In this document: piece by piece, positions 1 through 11,677 of the stretch
Layout: each line of letters begins with the position of its first letter
Position numbering within the stretch: the first letter of the stretch is position 1
From: Adiantum capillus-veneris
Lineage: Eukaryota > Streptophyta > Polypodiopsida > Polypodiales > Pteridaceae
Assembly: GCA_014529385.2 (NCBI GenBank)
Contig: CM043953.1
Location: forward strand, 82,685,838-82,749,837
Direction of reading: 5' to 3'
DNA: 64,000 nucleotides
Program-made: the position numbers and the translations under genes
Notes under the pieces: model-generated
Seen by the model: only the letters and a program-made list of their open reading frames with translations
The model's database searches: none
What the model was told of the DNA's origin: nothing

Positions 1-4
1 TGAC

Positions 5-882
5 ATGAAAGACATGGGTGAGGCAAGTCATATACTTGGTATGTGCATTGAGAGAGACAGATCAAGGAAGTTGATTTGGTTATCTCAAATAGAGTATATT
101 GACAAGGTTTTGCAACGTTTAAATATGGATAAGGGAAAGGCATTGAGTGTTCCATTGCCACCATATGTGAAACTTAGCAAACAAGATTGTCCTGTGTCTG
201 AGGAAGAACAGGCTGAAATGGATAAGATTCCATATGCGTCTGCAGTGGGTAGTTTGATGTATGCAATGATTGCTACTCGCCCAGACATTGCATTTGTAGT
301 GGGAGTAGTAAGTCGATACATGTCAAACCCAGGCAAGAAACATTGGGAGGCAGTGAAAGGAATATTGAGATACCTGAAAGCTACAAAGAGTATGCGTATA
401 TGCTATGGGAGTCAGGAGATAAGTGTAAAGGGTTTTACAGACTCAGATTATGCAGGTGACTTAGACAACCGAAGGTCTACGTCAGGGTATGTCTTTACAT
501 TGGCTGGTGGAGCAGTATCATGGCGTTCTAGATTACAAGATTTGTTACTCAGTCTACTACAGAGGCTGAATATGTTGCAGCATCAGAGGCATGCAAAGAA
601 TCAATTTGGCTTAATCGACTAGTAACAGATTTGGGAATCAAAGAAGAGATGCCTGTGTTATATTGTGATAGTCAAAGTGCTATACAATTGGCTCGCAATC
701 CAGTTTATCACTCAAAGACAAAGCATGTGGATGTGAAGTATCATTTCATCAGGGAAATGCTCGAGGATAAGCAACTTCAGCTTGTCAAAGTTCACACCAC
801 AGAAAATCCTGCTGATCTACTTACAAAAGGACTTCCCTCAGAGAGCTTTGCGCATTTTCGCAAGCAGTTAGGTGTAGGGTAG
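5..882 (+). pseudogene. copia reverse transcriptase/RNase H, C-terminal part, frameshifted
   Basis: This is the C-terminal part of a copia polyprotein, which copies element RNA into DNA inside cytoplasmic virus-like particles. The segment starts after the YVDD box. It shows the connection-region signatures VGSLMYAM and TRPDIA, then RNase H motifs FTDSDYAGD, RRSTSGYVF, DSQSAIQL and HSKTKHVDVKYHFIRE, and ends in LTKGLPSE before a stop at 880-882. The frame changes near base 540: the first frame runs on to 622 with nonsense, while the correct frame resumes just after the SWRS motif. The piece is therefore a pseudogene with one small indel and is partial at its 5' end. The type is secure; the exact lineage is not. 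Confidence 0.9.
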
Positions 883-960
883 TACATCACTTCTCTACAT
901 CTCTTGTATATTCGCTTGTATAGTAGCTTCTCTCACACTTAAAGTACCACATTGGACTTT

Positions 961-971
961 AAGTGGGAGGT
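961..971 (+). promoter_or_regulatory. polypurine tract of copia A1
   Basis: AAGTGGGAGGT directly abuts the LTR start TGTTGG at 972. Copia elements use such a tract to prime plus-strand DNA synthesis. It closely resembles the tract of element B' (reverse complement of 56062-56072). Confidence 0.8.
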
Positions 972-1163
972 TGTTGGGGTATAAATCCCAATGTGGTTGC
1001 CCAGGTAAGTGGGCGGGCCGCCAGGTATGTACACATATTCTTTTGTAAAAACCTAATAAGAACTCCCTATGCTCTACACATTACAGTAGAGCGAGTTCAC
1101 CATATCCTCGTGCTATTCTTCTCGCACTCTCTCTCGCGTCTCACTTACGCTTGTACTCCTTCA
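972..1163 (+). repeat. 3' LTR of copia A1 (192 bp)
   Basis: The LTR starts TGTTGGGGTATAAATCCC, in which TTGGG and its complement form a short dyad, and ends CTCCTTCA. The start follows the purine tract directly and the end is the point where element B homology resumes. The 5' LTR is outside the window, so the end is inferred from that junction. Confidence 0.75.
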
Positions 1164-4062
1164 CCTCCAAAATACAAAGCATTTGTTGTTTTAGATACCT
1201 AAGTATCCACTTCATAGCTTGCCGATGTTCTTTACCTGGGTTGTCCATGAACCTACTGACAACTCCCACTACATGTGCAATGTCTGGCCTTGTCCAGACC
1301 ATAGCATACATAAGAGAACCTACCGCTGTAGCATATGGAACTTTAGACGTATAGGCTATCTCCTCTTGTGTATTTGGACACATAACCTTGGTTAGTTTAA
1401 AGTGACCAGCCAAAGGTGTAGAAACCGTTTTTGCATTTTTCATTGCAAACCTTTCTAGTACCTTCTTGATGTAATCCTCTTGAGATAGCTCTATTGTCTT
1501 CTTCGTCCTGTCCCTTGATATCTTCATACGAAGTATCCTCTTTGCAGCACCTAAATATTTCATTGAAAAAGATTTAGACAGCTCCTCTTTTAGGTCTTTG
1601 ATGTCCTGCATGTTAGCACTTGCAATCAGCATGTCATCAACATACAACATTAGGATGATGAACTTCCCATCTCCCAAATTGTTCATGTAGATGCAATGAT
1701 CTGAGTTGCATCTTGTGAATCCATGATCCAGCATCTATTGATCAAACTTCAAGTACCATTGTCTTTATGCTTGCTTTAGACCATACAAGCTCTTATTTAA
1801 TCTACAAACCATTTTCTCCTTGCCTTTTACTTCATACCCCTTTGGTTGAAGCATGTAAATTTCCTCTTCTAAGTCACCATGAGGGAATGTCGTATTTACA
1901 TCCATTTGCTCAAGATGAGCAGCCACAAGGCTTAAGACCAAGCCTAATTGAGTTCATTTTTACAATAGGAGAAAATATTTCATTGAAGTCAATACCTTTC
2001 TTTTGAGAAAATCCTTTTACCACAAGCCTGGACTTATACCTTTTCTTCCCACCTTCTTCTTCCTTTAGCTTGTACACCCATTTGTTTTGAAGTGCCCACT
2101 TACCTGTAGGCAACTCAACCAACTTCCATGTTTGGTTGGGATGCAATGAGTCCATCTCCGCTTGCATGCTCTTCATCCATTCTTCTTTGGATTCGTGTTG
2201 CATAGCTTCCTTGCATGATTTCGGCTCTTCACAATCTGAGATTAAGAGATGGTCGAAGGAAGGAACAAAACTTTCTAGAGGTCTACTTGCTCTTGTAGAT
2301 CTTTGGGGAATAGTTTGAGGCTCCTCATTTGGTTGACGTTGTTGCACATTGTAACCGTTTGCAGTCCTTGAGTCTTCACCATCCTCAAGCTCCATGTACT
2401 CATCACCTATTTCTTTTGTTTCTTTTCTTTCCAAGTAATCTTTGTACATCTTCTGTTTGTTAAAATTTACATCCCTACTTCTTACGATTTTACCATCTTC
2501 AGGATTCCATAGGCGATACTCAAAGTCACCTTCTCCATAGCCAATGAAGAAACAATTTTTGGGCTTTGCATCTATCTTTGGTCTTAGGCTTCTATCTATG
2601 AGAATGAAATACTCACAACCAAACACTTTGAGAAATGCATAATTCACCGGTTTACCTGTCCATGCCTCTTCTGGCCCCCATCCAATGCCGTTGAGGGTGA
2701 CCGATTGATTAAGTATAGAGACATACTTACAACTTCCGCCCAAACCTCAAGTGGTAGGCCTGCATGTAGCCGCATGCTTCGTGCTCACTCCATGATTGTT
2801 TTGTTCATCCTTTCGGAAATGCCATTTGGTTGAGGTGTCCTTGGGGTTGTTCTTTCAAAAGATTGGCTGCAATATTCGCCTCCATTGTTGGATCTGAGGC
2901 ATTTAACCTTAGTACCTGTTTCATTCTCCACAAAGTCTTTCCACCTTTGAAATTGGAAAACACATTGGATTTATTCTTCATTACATAAACCCATGTTTTC
3001 CTAGTCGCATCGTCTATGAATATTACATAGTACAATGAGCCACCAAGTGATGGTGTACTTGTAGGACCCCAAACATCAGAATGAACCAACTCGAGTTTTT
3101 TATTTTTTCTTTCACTTCCAGATTTTTGAAATTTTATCCTCTTTTTTTACCATAAACACAATCTTCACAGAACTCTATAACCACTTCTTTCAAACCTGGT
3201 AGAAGATTCTTTGTTTGAAGGATTTATATTCCTTTGGCACTCATATGCCCAACCTGGTAGTGCCGCACCGCACTGTCGACTTTTGTAGTTGTTGCACAAG
3301 CTGAAGATTGCGTTCTAATAGTACACAAGTAAAGTGTACCATCCTCTTTTCCCTTGGCAACCACCAAAGATCCTTTTGAGATTTTCCACCGTTTGCTTCC
3401 GAATGCAATGTTGTGATCTTCATTGTCCAATTGTCCTGTAGAGATCAATTTTTTGCGGAAACAAGGAACATGCCTAACATCTTTAAGCTTCCATTCATAT
3501 CCGTTAGCACTTTTGACACAAACTGTACCTTTGCCGACAATTTCACAAGCTTTATCATCTCCCAAGTATACATACCCAAAATTACCTTTGGTGTAATCTT
3601 GGAAATGTTGCTTGTGTGGTGTCGTACGGAATGAAGCCCTAGAATATACTATCCAAGAATTAGACACATTGTCTAATGAGAGAATTAGAGCACCTTGCTC
3701 TACTTTACCTGCCACATTGGCCTCAGATGTTGGCTTGTTGTCTTGAGACTCTGACTCCTTCTTCTTCTCGGAACAACAATCCTTCTTGACGTGGCCCTTC
3801 TTGCCACAGTTCCAACATTCAAGAATTGATTTTGTACGTGACTTGCTCCGTCTTGACCGATCATGATCCTTTTGGTTTTTTAACCTCTCCTTAGGCCTTC
3901 CTCCTGCTTCCACTGATAGTGCAACACTTGATGATTCTCCTATGCTTATCCTTTGCATTTCCCCGCTTAGGAGAACACCCACAACATCGTCAAGCTTAAG
4001 ATTATTTGTGCCAGAGATAGAATTACTTACAGCCATAACACTGGGCAATCCCAACTATTCGA
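1164..4062 (-). pseudogene. copia B gag-pol, from gag zinc knuckle to RNase H, heavily broken
   Basis: Read right to left, this holds the gag zinc knuckle CWNCGKKGHVKKDC near 3810, a protease region in which the expected DSGAS reads YSRAS, the integrase (VHSDVWGP near 3080), an acidic linker near 2380, and RT. RT includes the box YVDDMLIA near 1640 and TRPDIAHVVG near 1290. Coding is split among at least four frames. The integrase core is partly deleted between about 2743 and 2805 compared with B'. This copy keeps about 145 bp of RT fingers (about 1903-2047) that B' has lost, so the two copies complement each other for reconstructing family history. The RNase H end is cut off at 1164 by element A1. 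Confidence 0.88.
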
Positions 4063-6379
4063 TGTCGTGCTGCTCCGCTCCCATGACAAGAAAATGAGAA
4101 AAGGAATTCCAATCAAGAGTATTTGAATCCTACATGATTAATCAGAAGTTATAAGGGCTTGCTAACAAGCCAATTTTAGGCTGGAAGTGTGCCAGATGTG
4201 GCTCTAAGGGCCAAAAGATTTCTTGGTAATGCTAAACAGCGAGTATGCTTGAAGTGGTCATAGATGGGGTTTTATTAATCAAAGTCAAAGTACTTGAAGG
4301 GCTCTACATGCCTGTCCTTATGGCTCGTCAATCGAAGCTACACATAAGAAGTTATGGCAGCTTAAAGTTTAAGTCAATGCAGATCCGTACTGGATTGGGC
4401 AACTGCAGCTGAGGGGCAGAAAATGAAATGAATGCACGGGCCTGAAGTGCCTGCTTTGTGGAGTACATCGGTCTTTTTAGATGAGCAATCAGAGTTCCGG
4501 TTGCCAAGATATTAGCTGTTGAAGATGCACCGGGGGGGTGGTTCCATACCAATCCAGTCAGCTCTGTCGGTGTGCCATTTGGGATTTTTTGAGATTCATT
4601 CAGGTTTTGGAATGCAGAAGCAGTAATAGCTTGAGGAGTTTGATGTATGGGATGCCATTTCATAAGGTGCTTGGCAGGCAATAGTCGTGATGGGCAATGC
4701 CCAGCTAGAAGAAACAAAACTCTAACACTCTTTAACTGAATGTGATGGGAAGAAGGCCTTACTTCAAATGCAATCACTCATACTTGCATCTAGCAGGCTT
4801 GTGGCACTAATCAAGGCCATTTACAGGCACAAAAATTCATGGTAATATTACTACTCAGGGGATGTTGGAAATAATGATGTCATGTGAGGCATTGCCTCGG
4901 CCGATGTGTATGCCAAAAAGGGTTGTACCGAAGAGATTTTGCAAGGCATTTCTTTGACTGGTATGTATGCCAAATGTGATGCAATTCAAATGGCCATCTA
5001 GGGCCCAATTCAAATGGCCACCCAATGAGGAAAAGGCTACCCATTAAAAGGGGCCACCCTAATTTTAATAGGGAAAAAGCCAAAAGAAAAAGGGGACATG
5101 GCATCGAACAGGTAGGGAGAAACTTCTGCGCAAGGGGAGGACTCGATCATGGAGGCTAGAGGACAGCTCGAACGAGCACGATGAAGAAACAGGGTTTGCT
5201 TAGGAGGCGATTGCGCAGACTTTTGGCTCAGCTATCGTGACATTTGGTGCTGTGGGATACCCTAGATGCTGCATCATTAAGCAACCATTCCCATTAGCGA
5301 TATCGCTAATGGAATGGCCAAAAGTAGGAAGAAAAAAAGCCCATGCAAAAAAAGGGCCGGCTTTTGTTAAGGAGGGGATCTTCTGTACATTCCTTAGGAA
5401 AAGAATTAGAAGTCATAAAAGAAAACCTCTCTAATATCTCAAGCCAAGCCCAATTGAAGTAATCATAATCCTCTTGAGCACTAATCCTAATCTTGAAATC
5501 CTAATCCAAGCGTAAGGGGAATTCATCCTCTTCTCTCCGGAGGAGAATAGCAAGCAAAGCCAAAGCCTGCTTACTCAACAAAGGCAATTAAGCCCGGATT
5601 ATCAAAGGAAAGTTTTTTTTAGCCATTCAAATCCTCAAGCTTAACCTCATAAGCTATCATTAACCTCCATAAGCCAAGTTTCATAGCCTAGTCTCTCCCT
5701 TAATCAATCTAGTCCTATTTTCCTTGCCAATCCAAATCTCTTGAATTCATTAGCCATGCCCTCTAAATCAAGCCGAGGATAATCTTAATCGGATCTCATC
5801 AGCATCTTAATGATAACCTCTCTAATCCAGCTCTTGGGGTTTCTTTTTAGCCTTCGTAATCTTAAGCTTAATAAATGCTTGTTTGATTTGTTGAAGCCAA
5901 AGCCCTTGCTCTCATAAGCCAAGCTTGATCTCTAATCTCGCTCTTGAAGCCAAGATTTCTTAAGCTCAAGCAAAGACTAATCTCAAACCATTAGCAGAGC
6001 CCAACCTCAAATTTATAAGCCGAGCTTCTAAGCCATCATTAGCCATTTGAATCGGGAAGTAGAAGCCAAATGGGACGGCCATTGGAAGGAAAAACTCATG
6101 TGCCTTAACGGGAAGAAGTAGAAGGCGGGAAAAATCAGCTCTTTGATAATTTTCTTTATTAGCACCTGGTTTAAGCCAGGTTTCATCTTGTAAGGAGCAT
6201 TAAGCCTCAATTAACAATCGATTAATGAGGAGTACTGTTCATTAACAGGAACTAAGAGAACCGTTTTTTTTGAGCTCTGTCTTGTTAATTGTGCCTTCCG
6301 CACCCCTTTTCTCCACACCTCTCACAGCCAAGGGCCCGACGCCTTCACGGCTCACCTTTCCCGCATTTATCCCCCGATA
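4063..6379 (+). repeat. 5' LTR of element F (about 2.3 kb)
   Basis: It starts TGTCGTGCTGCTCCGC and ends near CCCCCGATA, where the 3' copy has TGACA. It aligns along its length with 8920-10682 except for two stretches absent from the 3' copy: roughly 5430-5640 and 5895-6250. The extra stretches are rich in repeated AAGCC and CTCAAGC words. An antisense ORF (4352-4777) is partly conserved in the other LTR. Confidence 0.88.
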
Positions 6380-6382
6380 TTC

Positions 6383-6398
6383 TTGGTGAACCCGACGC
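6383..6398 (+). promoter_or_regulatory. putative primer-binding site of element F
   Basis: TTGGTGAACCCGACGC lies a few bases after the 5' LTR. It begins with TGG, as expected for a site complementary to a tRNA 3' CCA end. I cannot assign the tRNA. The site, and about 20 bases downstream of it, match the corresponding position of element C (reverse complement of 26010-26025) with one mismatch in the core. Confidence 0.65.
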
Positions 6399-6424
6399 AA
6401 AACGATCCGGGGTGGGAGATCAGG

Positions 6425-7171
6425 ATGGAGATTCCAGCAGAATTGAAGCATTTTATTGAAGATTACAACCTCAATAGATTTTATAAAAATCTAGCAGCAG
6501 TAGATCTATCAAAAATGTTGGTCTTAGTTCAGAGATGTTTACAAGAAGTAAAAGGTATGAAGATGAAAGAGCAGTTTGATGATGTAGTGGAGATGGCACT
6601 TGATGCCGTGTATGAGCAGTATGGGATTTTTCAAGGACATGATCCAGATGGACTCCTTGCATGCTATCAAACGGAGATGAAGAGCCGAGGAATTCCAGAA
6701 GATCGGATGATTTCAACCTTTGAAGAAGTGGTAACCTGTGAGTTTAAAGATATGGTCCGAGAACGGGCAGAGACATACCCCACGCAGTGGGACTATTTTG
6801 CAGATGGTTTTGTTCATGAAAGCTCAAAAATTATTGAGTTAGAAATGAAGGAGATTAATGAACAGAGCCAGATTGTTTTCTATAAGGAAGAAGGGGATCA
6901 TATGCAGTTCCTTAATTATGATCAATTTTGGGACCATATTTCTGCAAGAAGTAAAGCCAAGGTAAACACAGCTTTGGAAGTAGCCGATTCAACTTCAAAG
7001 GACCATATTTTGAGCAACCAAGCAAAGGTACATAATGAATTTACTGTTGAAACACAAATGTATAATTTTTTTTCGAAGATTGCTTGCATGGAAGTTACCT
7101 CAAATAATGGTTCTAGCGAAGAGCTAGACTGTACAACAAAATTTTTTCAAGCTACTGATCTTGGCATGTGA
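6425..7171 (+). CDS. unrecognised ORF 1 of element F (248 codons)
   Basis: This is an uninterrupted reading frame from the ATG at 6425 (first residues MEIPAELKHFIEDY) to the stop at 7169-7171. The frame is also open upstream to 6383, but the first ATG is a sensible start, 27 bases after the primer site. The protein is charged and probably helical, with many Glu, Asp and Lys and the segment FDDVVEMALDAVYEQYG. I see no zinc knuckle, no major homology region and no catalytic motif of any retroelement enzyme. It occupies the position of gag. It could be a diverged gag, a captured host gene fragment or an element-specific protein. An intact 248-codon frame is notable because every pol in the window is broken. 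Function unknown. Confidence 0.6.
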   Translation: MEIPAELKHFIEDYNLNRFYKNLAAVDLSKMLVLVQRCLQEVKGMKMKEQFDDVVEMALDAVYEQYGIFQGHDPDGLLACYQTEMKSRGIPEDRMISTFEEVVTCEFKDMVRERAETYPTQWDYFADGFVHESSKIIELEMKEINEQSQIVFYKEEGDHMQFLNYDQFWDHISARSKAKVNTALEVADSTSKDHILSNQAKVHNEFTVETQMYNFFSKIACMEVTSNNGSSEELDCTTKFFQATDLGM

Positions 7172-7310
7172 TTCTCTCAACAAGTTTATCAAGAATATGA
7201 GCCACTACAGGCTTCTAATGGTTCTATCCGCACTATAGCTGAGCAAGGTAGCATATTTTATTACAGATGATTGCATAAACAAATCTATTATATATACAAT
7301 AGATGATGAA

Positions 7311-7877
7311 GTGGCCGAGGCTGTGAACCTAACACAGGATGTACCTGATAATGCCAATGAACCTATGGTTGCTTCTAGCAATATGTTTTTCGATTCCATT
7401 ATCACAAAAGCAGATTCCATAATTGATGGGTTTTTGTCCCAATCTGAAGGAGAAGGTTATAGAAATATAGCTCAGCTTTGTGATGCATGTACCCCTTCAG
7501 AGGGGGTTCCTGATGAACCTTTTCAAAGTAATAATGGCTTGCTAAGTAGCATGGATGCGGATGAGGAAGCAGAGGGCGATATTGAAGATTGCCTACATCA
7601 TGCTGATTGTGAGCAAGATATTGACATGGATTGTACATCTATGCTTATATATGGGCTGCAAGAGGAGCCAACTCCTATAGATTTGATGAATGATGAGACT
7701 TCCAAGCTTGATTTCTCCAAGGATGTTATGGATAAAGATCTTCAGGATAAATATTTTATTCTTATCAACCTCAAAAGCCAGGTCAAAATCTCTCTGATGA
7801 TACAGGTCCAGAAAGTCCTAAGATTTTTGGTAATGGCTATGAAGCTAGAGGGGGTGATGATGCTAAATCATCCCTGA
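7311..7877 (+). CDS. unrecognised acidic ORF 2 of element F (188 codons)
   Basis: The frame starts inside element F, 139 bases after ORF 1 stops, and the ATG is not in a marked context. The product is strongly acidic (SSMDADEEAEGDIEDC, then DCEQDIDMDC) and has several Cys residues with no clear zinc-finger spacing. It may be the distal half of a single gene with ORF 1 that was split by an indel, since acidic character is shared and no signal separates them. No family is recognised. The last 30 or so residues look less protein-like and may be a frameshifted tail. Confidence 0.4.
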   Translation: MAEAVNLTQDVPDNANEPMVASSNMFFDSIITKADSIIDGFLSQSEGEGYRNIAQLCDACTPSEGVPDEPFQSNNGLLSSMDADEEAEGDIEDCLHHADCEQDIDMDCTSMLIYGLQEEPTPIDLMNDETSKLDFSKDVMDKDLQDKYFILINLKSQVKISLMIQVQKVLRFLVMAMKLEGVMMLNHP

Positions 7878-8919
7878 TACTGCATAAAGTGCACATGATT
7901 TTTCATTTTCTTGGGTGATGTGCCAAATGTGACTGGGTTTGGATATTATTCATAATTCTTATGACTGTGATGTAGGAGGCTACCAGTAAAAGGGAGTCAG
8001 AATTCTTTAATTCTTGCTGGTAACGACCTTAAGTTACCGAATGTTTATGAGATGTGGCTACTGCAATATGCTTCACGTGAAGCTCTAGTATATTGAGGAG
8101 GCCATCAATCTATGTGATCTTAATGGTATTTGATCCAGGTGATTCGAAAGATCTTCAAAAGCAGGTTCACTATGGATGGGTACTTTTGGGTCTACGTAGT
8201 GGCTGCTTTCTGCTAGATCCTGGAATAGCATCTTTGGAGCCGAAATTCTTGAAGTTGATTGATTTAGAATATGTATGCTTATGTGGATATTATGCTGCTC
8301 CACTATTGGGGCAATTCCTTATTATTCCATTCGATCCTGGGAGCTATTGAAGAGCAACTGGAAGATTCAAAGAATTCATTTATTTTCCTGGTAGTAGATT
8401 TATTTTTGGATGTATGCTAAGAGAGAAGTGTTTATGGTTATATGATCAATAAGCTTACATGGCTAGCTTCCAATTGACATATTAGACAGTTGTTATAGTA
8501 TCTTCACATCTTTTGAGATGGTTCTGCTACTACGAGAACTTGAAGTAAAGGACTTGATGACCATTCCGTGTGCGGACAGAGTAAGGCATACTTGAGCTTG
8601 ACAGGGTTCCTTAAAGAGAGCTGATGGTCAAGCAGTGTGCATAAGTAACTGGAGCACTTGAGTTTGGCAGGGTTCACTAAACAGATTTTTCATAATTGAA
8701 TGTTTTTGAGATACGACCACTACGGTTCAAAGATTTGTGATGGGACAGCTACCAGATAATTGAGCTAGACTATTGATGTTATGATTTACATCTTCTTTTG
8801 TTTTACATGCCTTTAGCAACTATGTGACCTTGATGACAAGTAGCCTAAGGTGTTTATAGCAGATGCCTTGAAGACCGGTTGGCATAGACCGGAGGTTGTG
8901 CAGGTTCAGAGGGGGTAGA
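7878..8919 (+). other. 3' internal region of element F with purine tract
   Basis: This is about 1 kb with no convincing gene. A short frame at 8093-8350 (85 codons, containing VFDPGDSKDLQKQVHYGW) may be a remnant of coding sequence, but I do not recognise it. Near 8525-8700 the phrase of GACTTGATGACC and CTTGAG...GGCAGGGTT is loosely repeated. The polypurine tract AGAGGGGGTAGA at 8908-8919 directly abuts the 3' LTR start and supports the plus-strand polarity of F. Confidence 0.6.
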
Positions 8920-10682
8920 TGTTGTGCCGCTCCGCTCCCATGACAAGAAAATGAGCAAAGGAAATCCAATCAAGAGTATTTGAATCCTACATGATTAATT
9001 AGCAGGTATAAGGGCTTGCTAACAAGCCAATTTTAAGCTGGAAGTGAGCCAAATGCGGCTCTAAGGGCCAAAATATGTCTTGGTAATGCTAAATAGTGAG
9101 TATGATTGAAGTGGTCATAGATGAGTTTTATTAATCAAAGTCAAAGTACTTGAAGGGCTCTACATGCCTGTCTTTATGGTTCATCAATTGGAGCTACAGA
9201 TAAGAAGTTATGGCAACTTAAAGTTTAAGTCTATGCAGATCCGTACCGGATTGGGCAACTGCAGCTGAGGGGCAAAAAATGAAATGAAAGCACGGGCCTG
9301 AAGTGCTTGCTTTGTGCAGTACATTGGTCTTTTCAAATCAGAAATCGGAGTTCCGGTTGCCAAGATATTAGTTGTTGAAGATGCACCAGGGGGCCGGTTC
9401 CATACCAATCCAGTCCGCTCTGTCGGTGTGCCATCTGGGATTTTTTGAGCTTCATTCAGGTTTTGGAATGCGGGAGTAGTAATAGCTTGAGGAGTTTCAT
9501 GTCTAGGATTCCATTTCATGCAGTGCTTGGCAGGAAATAGTCGTGATCTAGCAGAAACAAAACTCTAACACTCTTTAACTGAATATGATGGGAAGAAGGC
9601 CTTACTTCAAATGCAATCACTCATACTTGCATCTAGCAGGCTTGTGGCACTAATCAAGGCCATTTACGGGCACAAAAATTTATGGTAATATTACTACTCA
9701 GGGGATGTTGGAAATAATGATGTCATGTGAGGCATTGCCTCGGCCGATGTGTATGCCAAAAAGGGTTGTACCGAAGAGATTTTTCAAGGCATAGCTTTGA
9801 CCGATATGTATGCCAAATGTGATGCAATTCAAATGGCCGTCAAGGGCCCAATTCAAATGGCCACCCAATGAGGAAAAGGCTGCCCATTAAAAGGGGCCAC
9901 CCTAATTTTAATAGGGGAAAAGACAAAAGAAAAAGGGACATGGCATCAAGCAGGCAGCAACAACTGCTGCTCAAGGGGAGGACGTGGTCGTGGAGGCTAG
10001 AGGACAACTCGAATGAGCACGATGAAGAAATGGGGTTTGCTTAGGAGGAGATTGCGCAAATTTTCGGCTCAGTTTCCGTGACATTTGGTGTTGTCGGATG
10101 CCCTACATGCCACATCATCAAGCAGCCATTCCCATTAACGATATCGCTAATGGGATGGACAAAAATAGGAAGAGAAAAAGCCCATTCAAACAAAAGGGGC
10201 GGTTCTTGTTAAGGAGGGGATCTTCTGTACATTCCTTAGGAGGAGAATTAGAAGTCATAAAAGAAAACCTCTTTAATCTCCTCAAGCTTACCCTCATAAG
10301 CTATCATTAACCTACTCTTAACCTCCATAAGCCAAGTTTCATAGCCTAATCTCCCCCTTAATCAATCTAATCATATTTTCCTTAAGCCAATCCAAATCTC
10401 TCAAATTCATTAGCCATGCCCTCTAAATCAAGCTGGGGATAATCCTTATCCCGGATCTCATCAGCATCTTAATGATAACCTCTCTAAGCCAACTCTCGGG
10501 GATTCTTTTTAGCCTTCGTAATCTTAAGCTTAATCCAAGCTTGTTTGATCCGTTAAGAGAAACGTTTGTTTTGAGCTCTGTTTTGTTAATTGTGCCTGCC
10601 GCACCCCTTTTCTCCGCACCTCTCACAGCTAGGGGCCCGATGCCTTCCCGGCTCACCTTTCGCACATTTTTATCCCCTGACA
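8920..10682 (+). repeat. 3' LTR of element F (1763 bp)
   Basis: It starts TGTTGTGCCGCTCCGC right after the purine tract and ends TGACA at 10682. Element B gag homology resumes immediately afterwards. It is shorter than the 5' LTR because of two internal deletions. It carries an antisense ORF (9208-9519) matching the last 103 residues of the antisense ORF in the 5' LTR. Confidence 0.88.
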
Positions 10683-11129
10683 CCAGTAGATACGATAATA
10701 TAAGGAGAGCTCGCACTTTGTCATCAAAATTGATTTTCACCGATCGAAGTTGACTTATATTTGTGTTAGAGTCATTTACGTGTTCTGTAACTGAACCATT
10801 CTCTTGAATAAACGCTTCATGAGAAATACCTTATTGGATTCCAATGGTTTCTCATAGAAGTCGTCAAGTGACTTCATCAAGTCCTCCATGGTCTTCATCT
10901 CCAAAATGTTGAAGGCCACCATTGATGCCACGCTTAACAGGATTGTTCCCAGTGCCTTTCAATCAAGGACAATCCATGCTTCATCTGCCATTGTTGCGGG
11001 CTTCTTTGCAAGACTGTCTAGTGTAAAATAGAGGTCCTTCTCCTAGAGAGAGTCTTCAATCTACATCTTCCAATATTGGTAGTTTTTGTCGTTGAACTTC
11101 TCAATCTTGAGCTTACATTCCTTCACCAT
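10683..11129 (-). pseudogene. copia B gag, N-terminal part
   Basis: This is the gag start of element B, separated from the rest of gag by element F. The start ATG is at 11127-11129 on the minus strand, and the region aligns with 59400-59849 of B'. It carries stop codons near 11045 and a deletion of about 20 bases near 10805 compared with B', so it is not functional. Gag would form the particle shell that packages element RNA. Confidence 0.85.
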
Positions 11130-11184
11130 TAGTCCCAATCAATTCAAGGAATCCTTTCCTTGAGATAATTTAGCTACGAGCAAA

Positions 11185-11200
11185 CCTTGCTCTGATACCA
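11185..11200 (-). promoter_or_regulatory. primer-binding site of copia B
   Basis: The reverse complement reads TGGTATCAGAGCAAGG, the standard plant initiator-Met tRNA primer site. It lies two bases inside the 5' LTR, which on the plus strand starts at 11203. Confidence 0.93.
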
Positions 11201-11677
11201 GTTGTTAGGAAATATGATGTAGCTGAGTAGATAATCGAGTAGATTACTTAGTAGAGAGAGATACACAAGAGATTACAGAGTAGAGAGAGAGAGAGAGAGA
11301 GAGAGTACACATGATATACGTCCACGGGAAAGAAGCCACTCAATGGCTTTAGTACTTTAAAACAAGAAGTAGGTTACAAAGGGATTATACCCTTTTGGAG
11401 CTCCTGCCTTGCTTCAGTCTCACCACCTCACACCCACCTTGTTGCATCAACTTTACACTATGAAATATGTGTAGAAATGGTCTCCTTTTATAGGCCAAAA
11501 GGGCTGCACTCTCTCATGAGAGGCACTCATGTGTAGCCACCCTTGTGTAGATAAGTCCAAATCAGACCCTCCAATCCGCCCATGTGTGGCTGCCCTTGAG
11601 AAGACAAGTCCTTCTTTAAAATCGGCCACACCACCGACCATTGAATTCAGCCACCGGCCATTGACTTCCGACCACCG

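Larger units (their letters stand above)
1..1163 (+). mobile_element. Ty1/copia element A1, 3' end with 3' LTR
   Basis: The right end of a copia element enters from beyond the left edge. It consists of the C-terminal RT and RNase H coding region, a purine tract at 961-971 and a 192-bp LTR starting TGTTGG. The LTR ends in CA at 1163, exactly where sequence homologous to the RNase H region of the minus-strand copia family B resumes (compare 56590 onward). A1 therefore appears to be inserted into element B. Its 5' part and left target duplication lie outside the window, so the duplication cannot be checked. Confidence 0.85.
4063..10682 (+). mobile_element. non-autonomous long-LTR retrotransposon F, inserted in copia B gag
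   Basis: Two long direct repeats (4063-6379 and 8920-10682), both starting TGTYGTGC, flank a 2.5-kb interior with a primer-site-like segment at 6383 and a purine tract at 8908-8919. The outer flanks match contiguous gag sequence of B' (around 59380-59400), so the insertion interrupted B. The flanking duplication is short and decayed (TCGA on the left, CCAG on the right, where B' has CCGG). No gag, protease, RT, RNase H or integrase can be read. The interior instead has two unrecognised plus-strand ORFs. This fits a LARD-type element that depends on proteins from another element, possibly one like C. Confidence 0.88.
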
